DNA from: Oasisia sp. SBJ-2009
Taxonomy: Eukaryota; Annelida; Polychaeta; Sabellida; Siboglinidae
Length of the DNA stretch: 64,000 nucleotides
NCBI GenBank assembly: GCA_964017155.1
Contig: OZ024861.1
Span: 23,644,713 to 23,708,712 of the forward strand
Direction of reading: 5' to 3'
Below the pieces are notes generated by a model. The model was not told the origin of the DNA and made no database searches. It saw only the letters and a program-made list of their open reading frames with translations. This document shows, piece after piece, positions 1 through 12,700 of the stretch (position 1 is the stretch's first letter; each line of letters starts with the position of its first letter). A program made the translations under genes and the position numbers.

Positions 1-78
1 ACACGTGCCCGTACTCTTCGTAGATCTTCTGCATCTCGTTGATGTGTTCAGCCACTGCTTCCATGCCCCGCAGAGCCT
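1..78 (-). CDS. sif: sif exon 22 (end of DH domain, partial, runs off the window)
   Basis: Residues 1373-1398. Frame [20 protein letters not shown] and [14 protein letters not shown] contains the conserved Asn of the last DH helix. Acceptor TGTGTTGTAG. The exon continues left of base 1, where the second PH domain should follow. Confidence 0.95.
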
Positions 79-1237
79 CTACAACACACCACAGACGTCA
101 TCTAACACACCAAGTCATCGTCTACTACACTGCAGTCATCATCCAATGCATCACAGTCACCATCTAACACACTGCAGTCATCATCTATCACACCACAGTC
201 ATAATCTAACACATCACAGTCACTGCCTATTATGATCTAACACACTAAGTCATAATCTAACACACTGCAGTCATCATCTAACACACTGCAGTCATCATCT
301 ATCACACCACAGTCATAATCTAACACATCACAGTCACTGCCTATTATGATCTAACACACTGCAGTCATCATCTATCACACCACAGTCATAATCTAACACA
401 TCACAGTCACTGCCTATTATGATCTAACACACTAAGTCATAATCTAACACACTGCAGTCATCATCTGTCACATGAGTCATATTCTAACATACCATTGTCA
501 TCATCTAATACATTGCAGTCATCATCTAACACATTACAGTCATAATCTAACACATTACAGTCATAATCTAACACATTACAGTCATAATCTAACACATTAC
601 AGTCATAATCTAACAAATTACAGTCATAATCTAACACATTACAGTCATCACCTAACACACTGCAGTCATCATCAAACACATATCAGTCAACCTCCTAACA
701 TGCTACAGTCATCAAGTAACGCACCACAGTTATTATATATTACAACAGTCATCAACCATCATCTAACACACCATCTACAGCCGTGTGATACCCCACCTGA
801 TAGATGATGGTGTTCGTCTGTCTGTAGGTCAGTGAGGTCACACAGTTGCCGTAGCAACAAGGGGTACTTGAGGATCCTCTGGATGGGTTTGATGAGGAAT
901 GACTCGAGCGTTGCTGAGTGTTGTTGTTTCGGGTTGCGGGCGCGCAGGAACTCTTGCAGGGGAGCATTCGTCTCTGTAAGCACAAATAAACTTAATTAAC
1001 ACACCTGAACACAGTCCACTACATATGACTCACTGCTGTGTATTGTAGCTGAAACATTTTATTCAAAATTTCCACATTTTTGTAGCTCTGTGAATATTTA
1101 CTGTGAGTAGAAATTTCAATGGATGGATAATGGTCAAGTAAAAAAGGAGAAAAGGTCTTCAGAAAACATATACTGTCAAGTATTCTTTGAAAATGAATGT
1201 CACACATTTGTGTACATCGTTTATGGTGTGTGTATAT

Positions 1238-1285
<48 letters not shown>

Positions 1286-1294
1286 ATACTGTAA

Positions 1295-1330
<36 letters not shown>

Positions 1331-1352
1331 GTATATATATATATATGTATAA

Positions 1353-1398
<46 letters not shown>

Positions 1399-3668
1399 AC
1401 ACACACACACACACACATCCAGCCAGGCACCCATGTATGTGAGTTGACACACGTGTCTACCACAACATTTTAGGACTGGCAACATTTTTATCTTGTACAT
1501 CTTCGTGTGCCAGAGGTCACTGCAGCGGATCACGTCAGGACCAACTCTTCTCTACCCAGGCACACCCCTTTGAAACACTCCTCTTTTAATGTCAGCCAAT
1601 GAAATTGCCCATGAGGAGTGTGGTCAGCCCCGTCATGTGACAGCATATGACAGCCACTCACTGCTCATGTTACATGCAATGTTTGGGGTGTAGAAACAAA
1701 AATTCCAATACCCGGTACACAAAACCGTTCAGCTGCTCATGTGATTATATTGGAATTCCGAGAAATTGTGTATTTGTCATCAAATTGGGGCGGGTATTAG
1801 TGCTGGCTGTTCTCACGGATGAAATGTCACAATTGGCAACGTCAATAAAATTATAAACTAGTTCCACTCGGCTAAATCAAGCATTTCTGGTAGATGATTT
1901 GCCAGGGTTAGTTTGAAGGCAAACAGCCCAGGCTTGTGAGGATGATCCTGCACCAAGGCCTGGTACACACACATGCTGATTTTAGTCAATTTAGTTGTTT
2001 GATATATAATTCTGTATGTAATAAAGTTATGAACATTTGATTGCATATTCACTGACCAGGATTGAGCACTTTCTGGGCCTTGGAATGGCTGGCGCAGAAG
2101 GAACTATACAGCTTGAAGTGATTAGCATAATGCAGGAACGAACCTCCAAGACAGAAGAGCACTCTCTGTAAAGACAAGGCAGTGGTATCAGACAGTGACT
2201 CATGAAACGTAATAGTTTACTATTCTGTAGTTGGTAAGTTAATCTACCATGGTGTAGTGAAATCATATTTTTTCATTTTTATAAGCAATAAAATTGTGCT
2301 ATTTGTAGAGTGAACCTAGGGGTGCTAGCAGACATTACAGAAGGCACCCACTGGCTGTAGTTTGGTGGCAACTGATGAGTACATCTGATGAGGCAAAGCT
2401 GGTAGGTAAAGAGACGTATAATTGCCTGGTGTATTTTTTTAAGAAAAACCGGTGTCATCTGGGTATAATTTCACTGCTACAATGAGCTAATAAAAATCCA
2501 TTATCAAACAAAATTCATTGTCAGATGATAGGGACTTTTTCAAAATTAACCAATATCTGTGACACCCCGGTGAAGTTGTCGCAGTGATGCATCCACGTAT
2601 TCTCTGACAAAATTATTATGATGTATCACATTTATTTTATTGTTATGTTGGAAAAATAACCATTTAAAGCTGCAAGTTTTAAATATGTAGTTTTAAATTG
2701 CTCTTAATAACCAAAAAGGTTCACAGAAGCGTGAATAAAACACTCTCGATATGCATAAGAGCCTAGTGCACATACATTTTGGGTTGTAGAGGCAAAACTT
2801 GAACTTTAGTGATAATCACAACTGATGACAAAATGACACATAATGTATGTCAACATACTGCATGACATGACTAGAACCTTGGGAATATGATGTCCAAAAC
2901 AGTAATATGTGAATAAAAGTGTTAACCAACAACAAATTAAAAAAATACTTTACTTAAATACAAGAACTTAATCTGCTAGCTACTTGTGTAATCTACAAAA
3001 GCTAATTGCTGGGCTCGACTTGTAAAGAGAATTTGTTTGATATGATCATGCATTCAAAATTAAAACAATACTAGCTGATCTGATCATTTGCAGTCCAGAA
3101 TGTACGAGAGAAGTGACCTAAAATAAGAAAATGACAACTGCTAGTCATAATGTATAAATTAAGAAAATTTATATTATAAAATAAATTTGATGTACAAAAC
3201 ATAATAATGATAAAAATATTAATAAAAATATCAATAACAAATTACATTAGATTATATTCTTACAACATCTCAAAGTAGTTTTAATTCAACCAAGACAAAA
3301 TGTATTTCAATGTAACAAGGTAAGCATGATTACAGTACATGTAGTATTTATGAATTAAGTCACAAAAACCACTGTGTTAGTTGAAGTGTTTGTAAATCAA
3401 GGCATGAGTCAAAGAAACAAACAAACTTAATGTCTTTGGAATGTTTTAACTGAACTGCATCACATGTAGTAATGTACATACCTGCTGACTGGAAGGATGT
3501 GTTTACATTTAGTATTAAATATGTTAAAGTTTATCTGCCGTAATAGGAGAAATCGGTTTGACATGTGTGCACACACACATGCACATATACATCCAAACAT
3601 ACACACCCACACATACACACCTACACACATGACACATACACCCACACACACACCCACACCCACACCCA

Positions 3669-3727
<59 letters not shown>

Positions 3728-6700
3728 CACCACCCTACCCACATGCAAAAACTATTTACCATGCATGACTGTTATACGAACACAAGATAAAGAAATACAC
3801 CAGCATGCACTATTCACCAACTATTCACCAACTTGGATTAAATTAAATACAAATACTTTTGCATGTATGTTGCATCTTGGGAGGCCATATATGTTCACGG
3901 TGCATCAGACACATTCGCAGATATTAACAAACTCCAAAAACACATTTAGAAATGCTTTATGTATTTGTGGGTGATTGTTCAGTTTTCATCACCCATCAGA
4001 AACGGAAAATAAATACTTATGGTGGTGCCACCTCTCAAGTGGAACAAGTACTAATGCACATCAATGCTGTTGTGTATTTCAGAACTGGGTGGTGATGATT
4101 TGGGAATCATGTCATGTGAGGTGAATTGGGTGTGGTTTTGGTGGCCATTTTAAATCACTCAAAAGCGAAGGTGCCGGCTCCTAGGTTTTATTTTTCATTT
4201 AATATTACGTTTTTATGACTACAACATGATTTTATAAAGGTTTACAGCCTGCCAATTTGTGTTTAGTTACTTTATTAAGCTCGGAACAATGTTTGCTATT
4301 TGAAAGATTCTGCCTGTAACATGTTCAAAACGCATAGAAAACATCCAGTTTCAAAACAAAATTAATTGGCAATAGTGCAGAGGTGAGCAGAGTTAACCAA
4401 AATACCCTTTGATGTTTAACTTTCCCACGTTCTACACAGCAGACTTCCTGTTACAAAATACAAATTACTGCTCAGATTCTGGGCAGAGGAGCTGGCCCCT
4501 CCCTTTAAGTTCTACACCATGCATTGGTGGGTTTGTATTTGGTTTGGTAAGTCATTTTTTATCAGTGTAATCTTAAGTTCTACACCATGTGTTGATCGAT
4601 CTTGATTTTTTTTTTATCACTCAAAATATTAATTCTATACCATTTCTTGACTGATTTTGATGTTGTTCTGGAAGCCTTTTCAGATGAATCAAAACCTCAA
4701 GTTCAACACAATATATTGATCGACTCGGGTAGTGATTCGAAACAGTACAAAACATCAAACAAGACTATCCCTCATCTACTACGTGCTTGCATGCTGAGAC
4801 GTTTATATGATACATACCCTCAAATCAGCATCCTACATTTAGGGAATAAAGTCACAGAAATGTAGTGTCAGAAACACAAAGATGGATGATATATGCAATA
4901 CATAACGAGGCATCTTCCTTCCAGAAACAGATGGACTATGAAACAGACAAACTTCACAGGACAAACAGGAAATATTGTCCAAGATTAAATTAGACAGCAA
5001 AAATCCTGTGGAATTCCACCAGATACTGAGTTGTGTCACATGACATCGGTGTGTGAACAGGATCTACTGTAGAAGGGTCAATATGTTACAAGTTTTGATA
5101 CCTGCACCAAAGTAAGTTTAATTTTTGCTATCTACAGAAGACAAATCCATGTTAGTGATTAAATAGTGACGATATAATATCAGAAGAATTCGTTCTCATC
5201 AAGGACTAAGGACTGCACAATGGGAACATAACTGCTACTGATTGTGTGAATGTTGTCAATATTATACACGAATATGCTTAAAAAATTGCAAATCTCTCAA
5301 AAGGGTATAACACATACAAAATGAAAGCCAGCTGGTCTCTAGTGTTCTGTGAAGCAATCTTACTAAATCATCATAATGAAATAACTTACCCTGAAGTGTT
5401 TTGGGTTGTCGAGAATGTTGAAGTCTGGCTCGATTAAGACAGCGTCTTCGAGACTCTGCATGAAGAGTCGCTGGAACTGAACAATCTCCCGGATGTTGCC
5501 AAACAACTGCTGAATGTCGTCCCCCGTCAGGAACGTCTCCTCCTTCAGGGGCTCCAGGTACCGCTCTATGAGGCAGTTGAGGTCCTACAATGAGACATTG
5601 CCACTGGAATGAGACACTGGAGATCATGCAAAGAGATGGTTGAGATCATGTAATATGTGACATCAGAGATCATGCAATGAGACAGTTCAATCATGCAGTG
5701 AGGCAGTTGAGATCATTCAGTGAGATATTTTAGATCATGCAATGAGACAAAAACCTCAAACTGCATGCAAAATACTCAAACTTAAAACTGCTCTCATTGC
5801 CACACACAGTACAAGGTCTGTTAATGACAACACAAACACTGTTTTACCTTGTAATTGAGAGAAATTGGGCCTTGTGACCCTGAAGTCTTTCGGACTATAG
5901 TAAGTTGGTAATTATGAATGAAATGTTTTGGTGTACCATAGACATCACATAGTCTCTTCACCATAATCACCTAATTGGCATTTTCTCTGGTTATTCATAT
6001 AAGATCACCAGAAACACAGTCATATTGTGTGAATGCAACAAGCAATATCATATGAATTATCACTTTATAGTTGTCTAGAATATTAATTTCTATCTTTGTC
6101 AATTGTATATTATCACTTACAGGTGAAAATATATCTTTAACCAGTAGACTCCAAGGCACGTGATTTTAAAGATACTAAAACATCAAAATAAACGCAACCT
6201 GCATATAAAATTAGTAGTTCAAGTGAAGACATAGCTTAAAACATGCAGGCAGCAACTGTCCAGCTTAACAGATCTGAGGAGTTTTTGATACAGCCCCTAC
6301 CCTGCCCAGTGACAAGCAAGCAGTTCACTATGCAGCCCACCCCTATACCCTCTACTGGGTATAGGGGTGGACACAGTCCCCACCAGCGTAATTAGTCACC
6401 CAGAGTCACACCTATACACAATCACCACAGGAGTTCTGAGTCTCTGTTTAATGACACCTTCCCCTGTGTGTTGATGGCCTCTTTGATTCTCTGCTGTACC
6501 AGTTCTCTTCACTGTCTAGGATTGTCACATCCCTCATTGAACCCTGGTGGCCTGTGTTCAACTCGTGTTAGCTTACTGCCGATAGGGGTTGGCGACCCGA
6601 TTCTTTAATTCTTTAAACAGAGACATTTAACAAGAACTCCTGCTACTCATGCTCCAGCTTGTGTCACATGATATATGTCATGTGACACAACTGTGAAATT

Positions 6701-9700
6701 CAGTCCGCTGAAGAAGGCTGTGAGAGACAGCCGAAATATATGGAAATAATAAAGAAAAAAGTTTCCTGAGAGGTAAACCATTTATTAATTTACAAAATTC
6801 TAGTATACAAAGAAAATACCCTCAGATACATCTATACAAAATTAAAGGAAACATTTCAAAAACATTTTTGAATAAAACAGGAAAATTAAAACTGTACCAG
6901 TTTTTAGGCCCTAAAGGATCAGAGGAGGGTTTAAAATATGTCAGTCCAATTTACATTTCTTCTGCGTAGTGACAGTACCCTAAGAAATGTGCGTAGTGAC
7001 AGTACCCTAAGAAATGTGCGTAGTGACAGTACCCTAAGAAATGTGCGTAGTGACAGTACCCTAAGAAATGTGCGTAGTGACAGTACCCTAAGAAATGTGC
7101 GTAGTGACAGTACCCTAAGAAATGTGGTAGTGACAGTACCCTAAGAAATGTGCGTAGTGTCAGTACCCTAAGAAATGTGCGTAGTGACAGTACCCTAAGA
7201 AATGTGCGTAGTGACAGTACCCTAAGAAATGTGCGTAGTGACAGTACCCTAAGAAATGTGCGTAGTGACAGTACCCTAAGAAATGTGGTAGTGACAGTAC
7301 CCTAAGAAATGTGCATAGTGACAGTACCCTAAGAAATGTGGTAGTGACAGTACCCTAAGAAATGTACGTAGTGTCAGTACCCTAAGAAATGTGCGTAGTG
7401 ACAGTACCCTAAGAAATGTGCGTAGTGACAGTACCCTAAGAAATGTGCGTAGTGACAGTACCCTAAGAAATGTGCGTAGTGACAGTACCCTAAGAAATGT
7501 GCGTAGTGACAGTACCCTAAGAAATGTGCGTAGTGACAGTACCCTAAGAAATGTCTATGCAAAATTTGAAAAACAGATCTTCAACTGTTTCTGAGATCTG
7601 AGAGCTAATGTATGGCTCACACCGGACATAATGGACCTTTGGACCGAAGGACTAAAAACCCATACTATGGTCCAATGTAAGAATGTGGAAACACCAGTTA
7701 ACCAAAGACCAAAATGTCCAATATTTGAAAAAGAAAAACGTGTAGTGAATTTCAAAAGAGACCGACCGACCGACCGACCGACCGACCGACCGACCGACCG
7801 ACCGACCGACCGACCGACCGACCGACCGACCGACCGACCGACCGACCGACCGACCGACCGACCGACCGACCGACCGACCGACCGACCGACCGACCGACCG
7901 ACCGACCGACCGACCGACCGACCGACCGACCGACCGACCGACCGACCGACCGACCGACCGAGTGACAACATCAATCTGAGCCGTACCTTCACGTAATGTC
8001 TCTCTGTCTCTATCAACTCGCGGATGACTTTGCGTATTCGCTGCGAGTCACTGAGCGGCTTGCAAGGTGGCGCCACCTCATTGGTTGACATCTTCCCTGA
8101 GTGTCCGTGCAGCAGACGACACAGGTGTGTCACCTGCTCAGCTCCCTGAAACACACAAGGTCAAGGTCAAGGTGAAAGATGAAGAGCAAATGCAACTTCA
8201 GCAATGGTCAGAGTGAAATAAACATCTCCAGTGGAGGAGGTAAAGATGTAATCCGTGGTTGTTCCTCTTCAAGTTGGTGTCGACTTATAACCCATTCTTG
8301 GTGCTGTCAGTTCCTACATATTTTACTTCCTCTGTTGTAGGTTTCTTTCTGGAAGTCCGTCGTATTTTGGCCTATTTCCATTTTCAACTGCCTCATCAGA
8401 GAATCTTCTCATTTGCCCTTTTACTAGTTCAATTACTTTATATTGATTCTGTTTTTGCTTTCTTTATCTTTTTACATTTTCCTTCACTTACTACTTAATG
8501 CTAATGTCTAATTACTAATAATAAGGCAAAAAATAATAATTTACAATAAACTCTTCAATAACTGTAGAACATATTCATTAACGCTGTTTATAATTTTTAT
8601 TTTTATTATGTGGAAATATCCTTAAACTGTATATGTATGTCCATTATAAAAATTGGTAAAAATAAATTACATTTACCTGGTCAATCTAAGTATGTTTGTT
8701 ATTGCACAAAGATCCTCTGAAAATCGAACTTCAAAGGTACAACAAAACCGAAGGATTAGACATTTTTATTAATTAATTAAACATGTACCAATTCAACATC
8801 CTTACCAAGTCAAAATTACACTATCATTCAAGAGCGCGTACTACAAATGCAATATCCACCAAATATGGGCGTTAAATTAGCAATAATTCATTTTGGATCT
8901 AGGCCTTTCATAAAAATGTCACGTAACTGACTGCATGGCCTGCATCCATATTTCAACGCGGCCTACCTGAGGGAAACAAGTCATTTTATTCCAACATTCA
9001 TCATCATTATTCTAGCGTCAACGTAAAACTCGGTCGACATAAAACACAGGAATAAATCAAAATATTCCCAGAGCGCTCTCATTCAAAGACGCTCGTTGTG
9101 CAAAAGATGAAAAATTGTCGTAATCACGAGACTAATCTCCATAAAATGAAAGAACTCTGCTTGCATTCTGAGCGACTCTGCCGTTGTCGACGGTAGATAA
9201 ATTAGAAAACAGATGTTGCAGGCAAAGGCAAACCTTAATTAGCATATAACGGCCAGTTAATATATAAAAGTGACATTTTGTGATAATAATATTTGCATTG
9301 GTTCGGGATGATCTCAAAATGTTGACACTACACAAAAATAGGTTTTTTAGGGAGTGGATTTTGCAGAATTTTTTTATTTACCCTGTAAGGCCTAAAAACA
9401 TGGTTTATTTTCCAAAACCAGTTAATTAGGGCATGTTGATGGTTTTGCGTTAAGATGGCTGAAGCACCATCTAGTGGAAATATAGTTGCCAAAGATGTCG
9501 TTGACTGGCCAATGTAGTTTAACGTTTCATGCAGCATGCAGAGTTTAAGTCAGACTACGTAAGTTTAGTACAGGATGGTACTGTTGAACCTCGATTTACA
9601 TACGCCTTGGTAATACAGTCACCTTGGTAATACAGTCACCTCGGTAATGCAGTCACCTCAGTAATACATTAACCGCAGTAACACAGTCACCTCGGTAATA

Positions 9701-12700
9701 CAGTCAATTTGGTAATACAGTCACCTTGGTAATACAGTCACCTCGGTAATACAGTCACCTCAGTAATACAGTCACCTCAGTAATACAGTCACCTTGGTAA
9801 TACAGTCACTTTGGTAATACAGTCACCTTGATAGTACAGTCACCTTAGTAATACAGTCACCTCAGTAATACAGTCACCTCGGTAATACAGTCACTTTGGT
9901 AATAGTCACCTTGGTATTACAGTCACCTCAGTAATACAGTCACCTCAGTAATACAGTCACCTTGGTAATGCAGACACCTTGGTAATGCAGACACCTTGAT
10001 AATACAGTCACCTTTTTAAAACAAAAAACAGCTTGGTAATACAGTCACCTTTGTAATATAGTCACCTTGCCAATACAGCCAATAGTCACCTTGTCAGTAC
10101 AGTCTCACAATTAAAGTCATCATAGGAGACCGAAATTATTTCTGTAACAGCAAATTAGTGTTGCTAATACAATCACATTTGCTCAATATATATATATATA
10201 TATACATATCTTTAAAACTTTATATTTTTGTACTCGATATACGACATCTACCCTCCACTCATCCACCATGACATGCCATCTACCCTCCACTTACCCAACA
10301 CCACATGACATCTACCCTCCATTCACCCAACACCACATGACATCTACCCTCCACTCACCCAACACCACATGACATCTACCCTCCATTCACCCAAAACCAC
10401 ATGACATCTACCCTCCATTCACCCAACACCACATGACATCTACCCTCCATTCACCCAAAACCACATGACATCTACCCTCCATTCACCCAACACCACATGA
10501 CATCTACCCTCCATTCACCCAAAACCACATGACATCTACCCTCCATTCACCCAACACCACATGACATCTACCCTCCATTCACCCAAAACCACATGACATC
10601 TACCCTCCACTCACCCAACACCACATGACATCTACCCTCCCTTCACCCAACACCACATGACATCTACCCTCCCTTCACCCAACACCACATGACATCTACC
10701 CTCCACTCACCCAACACCACATGACATCTACCCTCCCTTCACCCAACACCACATGACATCTACCCTCCCTTCACCCAACACCACATGACATCTACCCTCC
10801 ACTCACCCAACACCACATGACATCTACCCTCCCTTCACCCAACACCACATGACATCTACCCTCCCTTCACCCAACACCACATGACATCTACCCTCCCTTC
10901 ACCCAACACCACATGACATCTACCCTCCACTCACCCAACACCACAGGATAACTATCCATAAATATCATCCTTCAGTGTGATATCAGCCTCCCTACCTGAT
11001 ATCTCGCTGTCATCCCGGACAAGTGCAGCGAGTAAGCTGTGTCCAGTGACAGTCACTGGCGTCATGTCAAGCACAGTGTCGGTGACACAACTCACAGACG
11101 CCAGCTCAGTGACATTATAATAATGAGGTGGTTGATTTCATAAGCCGCTGTCACCACAGCCGGCCGACCATCATTTGTCACCATGGCAACAGATCTCTCT
11201 GCGCTGCATCCATTGCCATGGTAACAGAATGTATGGCAGCACAAGCAATGTGTACTCTGGCCTACTTGTTGTTGACAAACATTGTTTGCGCCGACTAGAA
11301 TAGGTTTATTTCCTAGTAACGTCGGAAGCATGGCTTTTGCAGATCACAATTTGCTGCTCCATAGATTTCACTATGATCAGCTGGTAAATTCACACTGAAC
11401 TACTTTGGATATGCACGTCATAATTACAGTTATTATTACCGGCATATAATTATTATTAACTAGGTCCTGCTCACATCTGGAGCAACAAACCAGGAACAGA
11501 GCTGCTATCATCATTATGGTATTTTCATGCAGGTTATTTATTTACTGCTGGCGGGAATTATTGCCCAGCGTGCAGCTGATAATACGTTTTCTGGTAAATT
11601 GGATGTAATGTCAATGACTTCAAGTCACAAGGATGCACAGTCCCCAATGTTGAGAGCCAGGTTTTTTGCACCAAATGCCTGCCTTCTCTAGCCGTTAAAC
11701 TCAGGATTGCTTGCCTGGTGGATGGAACAGAGCACTATTCCATGCCCCCGCTAATTAATTTATCCACAAAAAATAAAGAATGAAATAAATATGTGAGTTT
11801 TTACTACATCACTAATTCTGAAGTCAGAGATTGCTGGTGCAAGGATGCAAATCAACATAAATAAGGTGAGCTGAGAACTCGGCGCCTGGCAAGAGATGCA
11901 CTTACACTGGCTGTAGAGGAACTTACTAGATATAAATGACACGGCTCTACACCTTAACTGTCGTCTCCCTCTTCTACTACGACCCCTTTGTCTATCTTCT
12001 CTCACTTATTGTCTCTCGGTAAGTCTTGCACATCTTAATCTACTCCCATATGCATGTTTAACTCAATTGGTCGGTCGGTTGGTCAGTCGATCAAATCAAA
12101 TTAATAGGGCCCTTAAGTGTGTCACGATAAATGGCGTGACTCCGCGCAATTGGAGCTCATTGGGGTCTAAGTGAGCCAATTGGGGATTGGACACAAGAAT
12201 AACACACAATAAAATAGTTTACGGGATTTGCATTTTACATTGCTGTACATTGTGGTTTCGATAAGCACTTATATCTGACAAGTTGTCTAAATTCGTATAA
12301 TCATAACACATGTGTACGTTTGCCCCAAACAGGTTGTACTATGCGAAAATGGCACTTTTCATTATTAGTCAAGATCGCCAAACGCAAGTACTTGCCGCTA
12401 TTGCCATGGCAACCACCATTATAATCGATTAAAATTCATGGTTTCCGTGATCATTGTCACCGGCAAAGTGTTCCACTGCTTCTGCTTGTAATAATCCTTC
12501 GGACAGTATAACTGAAATAGTTAGACTGGAACCGTTCGATTATTACAACCAAAAACAAAACGAAGTCCTATACGTTAACATGGAGAATATGGACCTCCTG
12601 CCCCCAACTGCCCCCAGCCTCGTTTTCGCGCGCGAGACTTACACGCCCTATTTTAGCAACAATAACATAACAGTATACATTACATATACTAAAATAACCA

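Noticed and set aside
6960..7552. Telomere-type repeat, because the minus strand contains TTAGGG in each unit
   Set aside because: TTAGGG appears only once per 27-base unit and is not tandem; an ordinary minisatellite.
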